Positions 1-6,727 of a DNA stretch of 8,763 nucleotides are shown piece by piece. The number at the start of each line of letters is the position of its first letter. Positions within the stretch are counted from its first letter, which is position 1. The DNA lies in contig SLKB01000370.1 of assembly GCA_007134805.1 (NCBI GenBank), positions 1 through 8,763 of the forward strand, in the 5' to 3' direction. A program made the position numbers and the translations under genes. The notes under the pieces were generated by a model, which saw only the letters and a program-made list of their open reading frames with translations, was not told the DNA's origin and did no database searches. Source of the DNA: Paracoccaceae bacterium. GTDB taxonomy: Bacteria; Pseudomonadota; Alphaproteobacteria; Rhodobacterales; Rhodobacteraceae.

Positions 1-14
1 ACCAGAGGAATTTC

Positions 15-2591
15 ATGGCAGTTGTCGTCGTCGAATCGCCCGCCAAAGCCAAGACAATCAACAAATATCTCGGCCCCGGCCACACGGTTCTGGCGTCCTA
101 TGGTCATGTGCGCGACCTGCCACCCAAGGATGGCTCTGTCGACCCCGAGCAGGATTTCGACATGACCTGGGAGGTGGCGAGCGACTCGCGCAAGCATGTC
201 CGCGCCATTGCCGAGGCACTGAAAGACGACCCCGAACTGATCCTCGCCACCGACCCCGATCGCGAGGGCGAGGCGATTTCCTGGCACCTGACCGAGGCGC
301 TCGCGAAATCGCGCGCACTCAAGAAGGACACTCCGGTCAAACGCGTCGTGTTCAACGCGATCACCAAGAACGCCGTGACCGAAGCGATGAAGAACCCGCG
401 CGAGGTCGATATGCCGCTGGTGCGCGCCTATCTCGCGCGCCGCGCGCTGGATTATCTGGTGGGCTTCAACCTCTCGCCCGTGCTCTGGCGCAAGCTGCCC
501 GGTGCGAAATCGGCCGGCCGGGTGCAGTCGGTCTGCCTGCGCCTGATCGTCGAGCGCGAGATGGAGATCGAGGCCTTTCGTCCGCAGGAATACTGGAGCG
601 TAACAGCCGCCCTGAGCACCCCGCGCGGGCGTGAGTTTACCGCGCGGCTGGTGAGCCTCGCAGGCAAGAAGCTGGACAAATTCGACATCGCCACGGGCGA
701 GTCGGCGGAAATCGCAGTGCAAGCGGTGCGCTCGCGTGCACTTTCCGTGCAATCGGTCGAGGCCAAGCCCGCCAGCCGCAACCCCTCGGCCCCGTTCATG
801 ACCTCGACCTTGCAGCAGGAAGCCAGCCGCAAATTCAGCATGGGCGCGAAACAGTGCATGTCGACCGCGCAGCGGCTCTATGAGGCGGGCTATATTACCT
901 ATATGCGGACCGACGGGATTGATATGGCGCCCGAGGCCGTGATGGCGGCGCGCGATGTGATCAAGGACCGCTATGGCGCCGATTACGTGCCGAAATCCCC
1001 GCGCATGTACAAAAACAAGGCCAAGAACGCGCAGGAAGCGCATGAATGCATCCGGCCGACCGATATGGCCGTGAGCCCCGACAAGCTGAAACTGACCGAT
1101 GCCGACCAGCGCAAGCTCTATGACCTGATCTGGAAGCGCACCATCGCCTGTCAGATGGAGGCTGCAAGGCTGGAGCGCACCACGGTCGATATCGGCAGCA
1201 AGGACGGGCAGGTCGGCCTGCGCGCCACCGGGCAGGTGGTGCTGTTTGACGGCTTCCTCAAGGTCTATGAGGAAGGCCGCGATGATGTCGTTGATGACGA
1301 CGACAAGCGCCTGCCGCAGATGGCCGAGGGCGATGCGCTCGAGACTCGCGAAGTCACGCCCGAGCAGCATTTCACACAACCGCCGCCCCGCTATACCGAG
1401 GCCACACTGGTCAAGAAGATGGAGGAACTCGGCATCGGGCGCCCGTCAACCTATGCCAGCATCATCACCACAATCCAGGATCGCGGCTATGTCACAAAAG
1501 ACAAGAACCGCCTGATCGCCGCCGACAAGGGGCGGCTGGTCACGATCTTTCTGGTCAATTACTTCCGTCGATATCTGGAATATGATTTCACTGCCGATCT
1601 GGAGAGCCAGCTTGACGATGTCTCGGCAGGGGATCGCGATTACAAGGAAGTGCTGGCCCGCTTCTGGCGCGATTTCTCGGCCGCGATTGCCGAAACCGCC
1701 GATCTGCGGATCACCGAGGTGCTGGAAAAGATCGACGAGGTCTTGGCCCCGCATCTCTACCCGCCGCGCGAGGATGGCAGCGACCCGCGCTCCTGCCCCA
1801 AATGCGGCACGGGTCGGCTGAACCTCAAGACTGCGCGCTCGGGCGGGGCCTTTATCGGGTGCAACAATTACCCCGACTGCCGCTATACCCGCCCGCTTGC
1901 CGGCGAGGATGAGGGTAATGCCGAACTGGCAGGGGATGGCAAGCTTCTGGGCCATGACAATGGCGACCCGATCAGCCTGCGCACAGGGCGCTTCGGCCCC
2001 TATGTCCAGCGCGGCGAGGCGACCAAGGAAGAGCCCAAACCCCCGCGCGCCTCGCTGCCCAAGGGCTGGGAGGTGGACAGCATCGATCTCGAAAAGGCGC
2101 TGATGCTGCTGTCACTACCGCGCCCCATCGGCCCGCACCCCGAAGATGGCGAGATGATCGAAGCGGGGATCGGGCGCTACGGGCCTTTTGTCAAACATGG
2201 CCGCAAATATGCCAATCTGCCCGAGGTGGACGAGGTCTTCACCATCGGCATGAACCGCGCCGTCGAGGTGCTCGCGTCGAAACCCACACGCGGGCGGACT
2301 GCGGCTGCCGAGCCGCTGCGCGTGCTCGGCGATCACCCTGATGGCGGTGCTCTACAGGTCATGAAGGGGCGCTATGGGCCCTATGTGAAATGGGAAAAGG
2401 TCAATGCGACCCTACCCAAGGAGATGACTCCCGAAGAGATCACATTGGAACAGGCCATCGAGTTGGTGAATGCCAAGGCTGGGGCCAAACCGCGAAAAAA
2501 GGCCACTGCCAAGAAGGCTGCGCCAAAGAGGAGCACGACAAAGACCGCGGCAAAAAAGCCTGCTGCTCGGAAAACCGCCACAAAAGCCTGA
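15..2591 (+). CDS. topA: DNA topoisomerase I (type IA)
   Basis: Relaxes negatively supercoiled DNA in the cytoplasm by cutting one strand through a 5'-phosphotyrosine link. The 858-residue protein is full length (E. coli TopA has 865). It opens with a Toprim domain containing Glu7 (VVVESPAKAKT) and the metal-binding triad Asp80/Asp82/Glu84 in TDPDREGE. GAKSAGRVQS begins near residue 163, and the catalytic tyrosine is Tyr296 in YITYMRTD. A zinc ribbon follows (Cys594, Cys597, Cys616, Cys622), then three C-terminal GR(F/Y)GP(Y/F)V repeats near residues 658, 720 and 785. Residues 825-858 are almost only Lys, Ala, Arg, Thr and Pro, probably a disordered DNA-binding tail. The ATG is fixed by AGAGGAA at 4-10 and by the Toprim domain starting at residue 2. 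The upstream neighbour is outside the window. Family assignment is certain; the role of the tail is inferred. Confidence 0.98.
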   Translation: MAVVVVESPAKAKTINKYLGPGHTVLASYGHVRDLPPKDGSVDPEQDFDMTWEVASDSRKHVRAIAEALKDDPELILATDPDREGEAISWHLTEALAKSRALKKDTPVKRVVFNAITKNAVTEAMKNPREVDMPLVRAYLARRALDYLVGFNLSPVLWRKLPGAKSAGRVQSVCLRLIVEREMEIEAFRPQEYWSVTAALSTPRGREFTARLVSLAGKKLDKFDIATGESAEIAVQAVRSRALSVQSVEAKPASRNPSAPFMTSTLQQEASRKFSMGAKQCMSTAQRLYEAGYITYMRTDGIDMAPEAVMAARDVIKDRYGADYVPKSPRMYKNKAKNAQEAHECIRPTDMAVSPDKLKLTDADQRKLYDLIWKRTIACQMEAARLERTTVDIGSKDGQVGLRATGQVVLFDGFLKVYEEGRDDVVDDDDKRLPQMAEGDALETREVTPEQHFTQPPPRYTEATLVKKMEELGIGRPSTYASIITTIQDRGYVTKDKNRLIAADKGRLVTIFLVNYFRRYLEYDFTADLESQLDDVSAGDRDYKEVLARFWRDFSAAIAETADLRITEVLEKIDEVLAPHLYPPREDGSDPRSCPKCGTGRLNLKTARSGGAFIGCNNYPDCRYTRPLAGEDEGNAELAGDGKLLGHDNGDPISLRTGRFGPYVQRGEATKEEPKPPRASLPKGWEVDSIDLEKALMLLSLPRPIGPHPEDGEMIEAGIGRYGPFVKHGRKYANLPEVDEVFTIGMNRAVEVLASKPTRGRTAAAEPLRVLGDHPDGGALQVMKGRYGPYVKWEKVNATLPKEMTPEEITLEQAIELVNAKAGAKPRKKATAKKAAPKRSTTKTAAKKPAARKTATKA

Positions 2592-2611
2592 CCCGGTGGA
2601 AGTGGCCGCAG

Positions 2612-2643
2612 TTGACTTCGCAGGCGCGGCGCGGCACTAGATT
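2612..2643 (+). promoter_or_regulatory. putative promoter for scoA
   Basis: TTGACT at 2612-2617 is a good -35 match, followed by CACTAGATT at 2635-2643 as a weak -10 region; spacing depends on which hexamer is used (18 bases for ACTAGA, 20 for TAGATT). It lies in the 83-base gap between topA and scoA, about 30-60 bases before the scoA start. No U-tailed terminator is visible after topA, so read-through from topA is also possible. Inferred from consensus only. Confidence 0.45.
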
Positions 2644-2674
2644 CGCGGATTGAAAGAAAACAGGGAGCGGCGTC

Positions 2675-3370
2675 ATGAAGAAAGTGTATGGCTCGGCAGC
2701 CGAAGCACTGGATGGAGTGTTGTTCGATGGCATGACCATCGCGGCAGGTGGCTTCGGCCTGTGCGGCATTCCCGAACTGCTTATCGACGCCATTCGCGAG
2801 GCCGGGACCAAGGACATCACTATTGCCTCGAACAATTGCGGCGTCGATGATTTCGGGCTGGGCGTTCTGCTGAAAACCCGCCAAATCAAGAAAATGATGT
2901 CCTCTTATGTCGGCGAGAATGCCGAATTCATGCGTCAGTATCTGAGCGGCGAACTGGAGCTGGAATTCAACCCGCAGGGCACGCTCGCCGAGCGGATGCG
3001 CGCGGGCGGTGCTGGTATCCCCGGCTTCTACACTCGCACGGGCGTCGGCACAGTCATTGCCGAGGGCAAGGAGCACAAGGAATTCGGCGGCGAGACCTTC
3101 ATCCTTGAACGCGCGATTTTTGCTGATCTATCCATCGTCAAGGCATGGAAGGCTGACAAAACCGGCAACGCGGTCTTCCGCAAGACCGCACGCAACTTCA
3201 ACCCGCCTGCGGCAAAATGCGGCAAGATCTGTGTGCTGGAAGTGGAGGAGATCGTGCAGCCGGGCGAGCTGGACCCGGATCACATCCACCTGCCGGGTAT
3301 CTATGTGCACCGTCTGATCCAGGGTGAGCACGAAAAACGCATAGAACAGCGGACGACCCGCGCCGCCTGA
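2675..3370 (+). CDS. scoA: 3-oxoacid CoA-transferase subunit A
   Basis: Alpha subunit of the enzyme that moves CoA between succinyl-CoA and acetoacetate (or another 3-oxoacid), a cytoplasmic step in ketone-body and polyhydroxybutyrate breakdown. The 231 residues match the usual length of this subunit. Visible family signatures are [10 protein letters not shown] at residues 25-34, SNNCG at 52-56, and the stretch [20 protein letters not shown] from residue 98, with FYTRTG following. The end (KRIEQRT...) also fits the family, so the gene looks complete. The ATG is supported by GGGAG at 2663-2667, seven bases upstream. Its partner scoB lies 1.1 kb downstream instead of directly adjacent, because a LOV-sensor gene sits between them. 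The related transferases AtoD and PcaI share these motifs, so the preferred 3-oxoacid (acetoacetate or 3-oxoadipate) is not settled by sequence alone; no aromatic-pathway genes are nearby. Confidence 0.94.
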   Translation: MKKVYGSAAEALDGVLFDGMTIAAGGFGLCGIPELLIDAIREAGTKDITIASNNCGVDDFGLGVLLKTRQIKKMMSSYVGENAEFMRQYLSGELELEFNPQGTLAERMRAGGAGIPGFYTRTGVGTVIAEGKEHKEFGGETFILERAIFADLSIVKAWKADKTGNAVFRKTARNFNPPAAKCGKICVLEVEEIVQPGELDPDHIHLPGIYVHRLIQGEHEKRIEQRTTRAA

Positions 3371-3373
3371 AGG
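3369..3373 (+). promoter_or_regulatory. ribosome binding site of the LOV gene overlapping the scoA stop codon
   Basis: GAAGG at 3369-3373 includes the last two bases of the scoA TGA stop (3368-3370) and sits seven bases before the ATG at 3381. Ribosomes ending scoA translation would cover this site, so translational coupling of the LOV gene to scoA is likely. It also supports the chosen start. Confidence 0.6.
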
Positions 3374-3380
3374 CCTTGCC

Positions 3381-4415
3381 ATGGATGACATCAGCTTTGC
3401 AACGGCGTTGGGCACGAACGAGGCCTTTGCCGCGTTCTCGCGGCTCAGTGTCTCGGTCCTGCTGACCGACCCGCGCCTGCCCGACAATCCGATCATCTAT
3501 GTCAATGATGCCTTCGAGCGCACGACCGGATACAGCCGCGCCGCGGCGATCGGCCATAATTGCCGATTCCTGCAGGGCGAGAAGACCGACAAACGCGATG
3601 TCGACATGATCCGGACGGCAGTTGCGGAAAAGCGCGAAGCCTCGGTCGATATCCTGAATTACCGCGCCAATGGCGCGCCATTTATCAACCGGCTGATCAT
3701 CGCACCGATCCTGGGCGATGATGGCGAGCCGATGTTCTTTCTGGGCCTCCAGAAGGAACTGACCGAAGGCGACCGCGCGGCCGACAACCGCATCTCGCGC
3801 GACAATCTCAAGCTGATCCAGAAACTGGTGCAGCGCGATCTGGCGTTGATCCTGAACTCTCTGCGCGAACCGGCAACCGAGCAGCCCGCCCCGCTTTTGG
3901 GGCGCGCGCTTGAGGCGCTGCCGCGCCGGCTGGAAACCTTGCAGACGGTCTATGAGGAAATGCGGCAGGCGCGGCGCATGTCGAACAAGCGCGATATCAT
4001 CGACCTTGGTGCGCTGCTCGCGCGGGTGTCGGCAGCCATTGTGCATACCGAGGGGCGCGCCGGGCTGCGCTATGTGCAGAATGTCGAGAATGTGGATGTA
4101 ACCCTTGACCGCGCCACCCGCATTGCGCTGATCGTGTCGGAAACCTTGCAGAACGCCTTCGAGCACGCTTTCGGGCATGAGGATTTCGGGCGGATCGAGT
4201 TGAACCTGACCCGCCTGACCGGCGGCGGCATGCGGATCATGATAGGCGATGACGGGCGCGGTCTGCCGACGAAACAGGAATGGCCGTCAGAAGCGCATGC
4301 AGGCGGGCGCCTCGTGCGTGACCTGCTGGCGGGGCTGGATGCAAAACTGACCGTGGTGCGCGGCGCTGCCGGCGTGGTGGTGCTGATCGACGTGCCGGTG
4401 GAACTGATCGACTAA
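3381..4415 (+). CDS. LOV-domain blue-light sensor with HisKA_2/HWE-type ATPase domain, phosphoacceptor His not found
   Basis: Predicted soluble 344-residue photosensor. Residues about 20-128 form a LOV (PAS) domain with GHNCRFLQ at 58-65. Cys61 is the expected flavin-adduct cysteine, and Asn93, Asn103 and Gln124 lie exactly 32, 42 and 63 residues after it, the same spacing as the FMN contacts of plant phototropin LOV2. Residues about 140-225 are helical and resemble the dimerisation region of HisKA_2 kinases (LQTVYEEM at 187-194, DIIDLGALL at 205-213). There is no histidine between residues 60 and 221; KLIQKLVQRDLALIL (144-158) occupies the usual H-box. The ATPase domain follows: N-box SETLQNAFEHAF (253-264, Glu254, Asn258), DDGRGLP (290-296), and GGRLV (308-312). 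No transmembrane or receiver domain is seen. Ten bases separate it from scoA and 82 from scoB. Blue-light sensing is well supported; kinase activity is doubtful. Confidence 0.9.
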   Translation: MDDISFATALGTNEAFAAFSRLSVSVLLTDPRLPDNPIIYVNDAFERTTGYSRAAAIGHNCRFLQGEKTDKRDVDMIRTAVAEKREASVDILNYRANGAPFINRLIIAPILGDDGEPMFFLGLQKELTEGDRAADNRISRDNLKLIQKLVQRDLALILNSLREPATEQPAPLLGRALEALPRRLETLQTVYEEMRQARRMSNKRDIIDLGALLARVSAAIVHTEGRAGLRYVQNVENVDVTLDRATRIALIVSETLQNAFEHAFGHEDFGRIELNLTRLTGGGMRIMIGDDGRGLPTKQEWPSEAHAGGRLVRDLLAGLDAKLTVVRGAAGVVVLIDVPVELID

Positions 4416-4497
4416 GGCGACTTCCTGGCTGAATGCGCGGCCAACACGCAACGCGCGGGAGCCAATGGCGCAGTTTAGATAGGTAGAGGAGAGAGCA

Positions 4498-5127
4498 ATG
4501 CCCTGGGACCGTAATCAGATGGCCGCACGCGCGGCGAGCGAGCTGCAAGACGGAATGTATGTCAATCTCGGCATCGGCATCCCGACGCTGGTGGCGAATT
4601 ACATCCCCGAAGGCGTGCAGGTCACGCTTCAATCGGAAAACGGTATGCTGGGCATTGGCCCATTTCCGACCGAGAATGAGGTCGATGCCGATCTGATCAA
4701 TGCCGGCAAGCAGACCGTTACAGCCCTGCCCCATACCGCCTATTTCGACAGCAGCGAATCCTTCGCCATGATCCGCGGCGGCAAGATCAACATGGCGATT
4801 CTGGGCGCGATGGAAGTGGCAGAGAACGGCGATATCGCGAACTGGATGATTCCCGGCAAGCTGGTCAAGGGCATGGGCGGCGCGATGGACCTTGTCGCCG
4901 GGGTGGACCGCGTGATCGTGGTGATGGATCACACCAACAAGGCCGGTGAGTCGAAACTGCTGAAAGCCTGCACCCTGCCGCTGACGGCGCAGGGCGTGGT
5001 CAAGCGCATCATAACCAATCTTGGCGTGCTGGATGTGGTCGAGGGCGGCTTGAAGATCGTCGAGACCGCAGATGGTGTCAGCGAGGATGAGATCCGCGCG
5101 GCGACCGAAGCGGCCATCGTGAACTGA
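4498..5127 (+). CDS. scoB: 3-oxoacid CoA-transferase subunit B
   Basis: Beta subunit that carries the catalytic glutamate of the CoA-transferase and pairs with ScoA. The 209 residues are the normal length. LGIGIPTLV is at 24-32 and the active-site motif SENGMLG at 46-52; Glu47 would form the glutamyl-CoA thioester intermediate. [20 protein letters not shown] and the glycine-rich [14 protein letters not shown] segment are also typical of the subunit. The start is set by a strong AGGAG at 4487-4491, six bases before the ATG. The 82-base spacer from the LOV gene has no terminator-like hairpin, so scoA, the LOV gene and scoB can share one transcript; a TTTAGATAGG sequence at 4474-4483 is weakly -10-like but has no convincing -35. 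scoB ends facing the convergent transglycosylase gene. Confidence 0.95.
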   Translation: MPWDRNQMAARAASELQDGMYVNLGIGIPTLVANYIPEGVQVTLQSENGMLGIGPFPTENEVDADLINAGKQTVTALPHTAYFDSSESFAMIRGGKINMAILGAMEVAENGDIANWMIPGKLVKGMGGAMDLVAGVDRVIVVMDHTNKAGESKLLKACTLPLTAQGVVKRIITNLGVLDVVEGGLKIVETADGVSEDEIRAATEAAIVN

Positions 5128-5130
5128 TCT

Positions 5131-5154
5131 GCGGGCGGGGGCTACCCCGCCTGC
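5131..5154. terminator. GC-rich hairpin between convergent scoB and transglycosylase genes
   Basis: GGCGGGG at 5134-5140 pairs perfectly with CCCCGCC at 5145-5151 around the four-base loop GCTA; three more pairs, one of them G-T, extend the stem to 5131 and 5154. It starts four bases after the scoB stop and contains the stop codon of the opposite-strand transglycosylase gene (5142-5144). A two-way terminator is the natural reading, but neither side has a run of T, so it may instead protect the 3' ends. Confidence 0.5.
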
Positions 5155-6014
5155 CCGATCTTGAATACGCAGCCATCGCTAGGCAGTTCCGGTGTGGTGG
5201 TGCAAAGCCCGCGTGCCACCAGCCAGGCGGCAAGCACCTTCGGCACATAATCGCGCGTCTCGGCGAAGGGCGGCACGCCCGAATTGCGGCGCACGGCCCC
5301 CTCGCCCGCGTTATAGCCGGCGAGGGCAAGCACCACATCATTGTCGAAATGGCGCAAGAGCCAGTCGAGATACTGCACCCCGCCGCGGATATTCTGAGAG
5401 GTGTCGAACGCATCGGTCACGCCGAATCGCTCGGCTGTGGCGGGAATGAGTTGCATCAACCCCTGCGCGCCTGCGGAACTGACCGCCTCGGCCCGCCCCG
5501 CCGATTCGACAGCAATCACGGCCAGCGCCAGTGCGGGTGAGACCTGCGTGCCGACCGAAGCGCGCAGGATATCCGGTCCATGCGCGCTGGCGATATCCTG
5601 CAGGAACTGCATGCGCGGCGGCGATACTCGCTGGCCCGAAGGTGGGGCCGAGAGGGCAGTTATTGCGCTGAGAAATCGCCCGGACTTATCTTCCAGCGCG
5701 GGCGAGACATGCTCCCAGAACCACGCATAGCTGGATGAGGGCGCGGCGCGCGGTGGCGTGTCCTGCGGTGTGATGATCGGCACTGGCGGGCGCACCACAG
5801 CCAGCCTGCGCGCCTGTTCCTCGGGGTCGATCTGGACCGTGATTCGCCGCCCCGCGCTGGGCTCGCCAACGGCGATCCGGCGAAACGTGAAATCAGTGTC
5901 TGATTGTGCCGAGCTCGCTTCAGAGCCCTCTGCATGCGCAGGCGAGCCTCCAAGCGGAACAGCACAAACAGCGGCAAAGGCCACGACTCCGGTGGCCAGA
6001 CGCATTCTCAGCAT
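5142..6014 (-). CDS. secreted lytic transglycosylase, SLT family
   Basis: Predicted periplasmic enzyme that cleaves the MurNAc-GlcNAc bond of peptidoglycan. The 290-residue form begins with a clear signal peptide (MLRMRLATGVVAFAA, cleavage after AHA at 26-28). A proline-rich linker lies at about 76-92. The catalytic SLT domain spans about 150-265: Glu170 in AVESAGRAEA is the acid catalyst, GLMQL is at 185-189, and AGYNAGEGAV at 232-241. Two cysteines near the end (271, 282) could form a disulfide. The frame is open for 82 codons further upstream, but those residues look unlike protein and would bury the signal peptide, so the ATG at 6014-6012 is preferred; a weak AAGAG precedes it. No lipobox is seen. 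It converges on scoB and diverges from the pilin genes; a role in opening the cell wall for the pilus is possible but rests only on position. Confidence 0.9.
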   Translation of the reverse strand: MLRMRLATGVVAFAAVCAVPLGGSPAHAEGSEASSAQSDTDFTFRRIAVGEPSAGRRITVQIDPEEQARRLAVVRPPVPIITPQDTPPRAAPSSSYAWFWEHVSPALEDKSGRFLSAITALSAPPSGQRVSPPRMQFLQDIASAHGPDILRASVGTQVSPALALAVIAVESAGRAEAVSSAGAQGLMQLIPATAERFGVTDAFDTSQNIRGGVQYLDWLLRHFDNDVVLALAGYNAGEGAVRRNSGVPPFAETRDYVPKVLAAWLVARGLCTTTPELPSDGCVFKIGQAG

Positions 6015-6040
6015 GGGATTTACTGCTCTTTTATGTTTTC

Positions 6041-6055
6041 CGGGCAGTATGCCCG
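6041..6055. repeat. short hairpin in transglycosylase leader
   Basis: CGGGCA at 6041-6046 pairs with TGCCCG at 6050-6055 around a three-base loop. It lies 27 bases before the transglycosylase start, in its likely 5' leader. No T run follows it on either strand, so it is not a standard terminator. Confidence 0.4.
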
Positions 6056-6095
6056 TGTCGAAAGAACGTTTCCAGTTATTTTCGGTTCTCTGCCG

Positions 6096-6124
6096 CGCTG
6101 CGGCCAATCTCTGTGGCCGCAGCG
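6096..6124. repeat. perfect 11-bp inverted repeat
   Basis: CGCTGCGGCCA at 6096-6106 and its exact reverse complement TGGCCGCAGCG at 6114-6124 flank a seven-base loop. It is among the strongest hairpins in the window. It has no T tail in either direction and lies 82 bases upstream of the transglycosylase start; it could be a leader stem-loop or a protein-binding dyad. Confidence 0.6.
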
Positions 6125-6131
6125 TCCCTCT

Positions 6132-6270
6132 GCCCCGAAACCAAAGCATAGCGCGACAGTTATTCCAGACAGTGCGAATCCACCAACAATCCGAAACAGT
6201 GCACGAATCTCGCCCCAAACAAACACAGATAAGGTTCGAATTATGCCCTAATCCGGACATGTTTCGGGGC
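6132..6270. repeat. 10-bp inverted repeat pair, 119 bases apart
   Basis: GCCCCGAAAC at 6132-6141 has its exact reverse complement GTTTCGGGGC at 6261-6270. A related CGCCCCAAAC lies at 6211-6220. Widely spaced matching sites in a divergent promoter region could bind the same regulator and form a loop; chance is also possible. Confidence 0.35.
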
Positions 6271-6274
6271 GATA

Positions 6275-6309
6275 TCTGTTGTCAGCCAAACGGTGAACCC
6301 GACAACAGA
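6275..6309. promoter_or_regulatory. 9-bp dyad upstream of first pilin gene
   Basis: TCTGTTGTC at 6275-6283 and GACAACAGA at 6301-6309 are exact reverse complements separated by 17 bases, with the second arm ending 46 bases before the pilin ATG. It could be an operator or a stem-loop in the pilin mRNA leader. Seen directly; function inferred. Confidence 0.45.
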
Positions 6310-6355
6310 GTTTCCGTAGCGGCTGAGTAGAAACCGTTCAAACTGGAGAAACGAC

Positions 6356-6556
6356 ATGAAACTTTTCGCACACATCAAGAACTTCGCCGCTGACGAATCG
6401 GGCGCTGTGACCGTTGACTGGGTCGTGCTGACCGCAGCCATCGTGGGCCTGGGCATCGCAGTTGTCGCATCGGTTCGTACCGGCACGACCAGCGTCGCGA
6501 GCGAGATCCAGACCTCGCTGGAAGCTGGCACCCTGGCGGATGTGAACTTCGACTGA
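6356..6556 (+). CDS. Flp-type (type IVb) pilin, first copy
   Basis: Predicted major pilin subunit of a Tad pilus, 66 residues. A short, partly charged leader (residues 1-16, ending DESG) is followed by AVTVDWVVLTAA and a hydrophobic helix to about residue 41, the layout of Flp prepilins. Cleavage by the prepilin peptidase is expected after Gly16, giving a 50-residue mature pilin. The usual Glu-Tyr at mature positions 5 and 6 is replaced by Asp21-Trp22. The C-terminus is VNFD. The start is set by GGAG at 6345-6348, seven bases upstream. It is the first gene of the pilus locus and is followed by two stem-loops, suggesting a stable, abundant short transcript. No prepilin peptidase gene is in the window. 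Identification rests on motif, size and the cpaB/cpaC neighbours. Confidence 0.85.
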   Translation: MKLFAHIKNFAADESGAVTVDWVVLTAAIVGLGIAVVASVRTGTTSVASEIQTSLEAGTLADVNFD

Positions 6557-6598
6557 TCTTCGACAAGGCTCTTGTCTTACAAGAGCACCCGACGAAGA
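6557..6598 (+). terminator. two-tier stem-loop after first pilin gene
   Basis: Starting directly after the pilin stop codon, TCTTCG (6557-6562) pairs with CGAAGA (6593-6598). Inside, GCTCTTGT (6568-6575) pairs with ACAAGAGC (6579-6586) around a three-base loop. No long T run follows. It could be a partial terminator or a 3' end that shields the pilin mRNA. Confidence 0.5.
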
Positions 6599-6608
6599 GA
6601 CGATACTG

Positions 6609-6637
6609 GCGGCCGCACCTGCCCAAGGTGCGGCTGC
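6609..6637 (+). terminator. second GC-rich stem-loop between the pilin genes
   Basis: GCCGCACCT at 6612-6620 pairs perfectly with AGGTGCGGC at 6626-6634 around a five-base loop, with further pairs (one G-T) out to 6609 and 6637. It follows the previous stem-loop by 10 bases. The next bases are TGCAAAATGG on the + strand, with no T tract. Together the two hairpins probably lower read-through from the first pilin into the second pilin and cpaB. Confidence 0.5.
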
Positions 6638-6727
6638 TTGCAAAATGGAATGTCTAATGTGCCTCCGACATCGCCAGTGCTCGATCTTTCGACACGACTG
6701 AATGCGAGAACCTGACGAGGGATTTCG

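Larger units (their letters stand above)
6015..6355. other. divergent intergenic region, transglycosylase / pilin
   Basis: No gene is recognised in these 341 bases. They must hold the promoters of both the leftward transglycosylase gene and the rightward pilin gene, but no convincing -35/-10 pair stands out on either strand. The region is less GC-rich than the flanking genes and carries several inverted repeats listed separately. A near-repeat, ACAGTGC followed by GAATC, occurs at 6169-6180 and again at 6196-6209 with two extra bases. Confidence 0.6.

Noticed and set aside
2381..3076. 231-codon leftward frame across the topA end and scoA start
   Set aside because: It lies opposite two well-identified genes and has no recognisable motif.
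3198..4178. 326-codon leftward frame opposite the LOV gene
   Set aside because: It is a shadow of the GC-rich LOV and scoA genes; the + strand product has clear domains and this one has none.
5970..6014. Lipoprotein signal in the transglycosylase (Cys17 in FAAVC)
   Set aside because: The residues before the cysteine do not fit a lipobox, and a standard cleavage site AHA is present further on.
6015..6260. Upstream extension of the transglycosylase frame (82 more codons from an ATG at 6260)
   Set aside because: The added residues are rich in Cys, Trp and Arg without family likeness, and would place the clear signal peptide in the middle of the protein.
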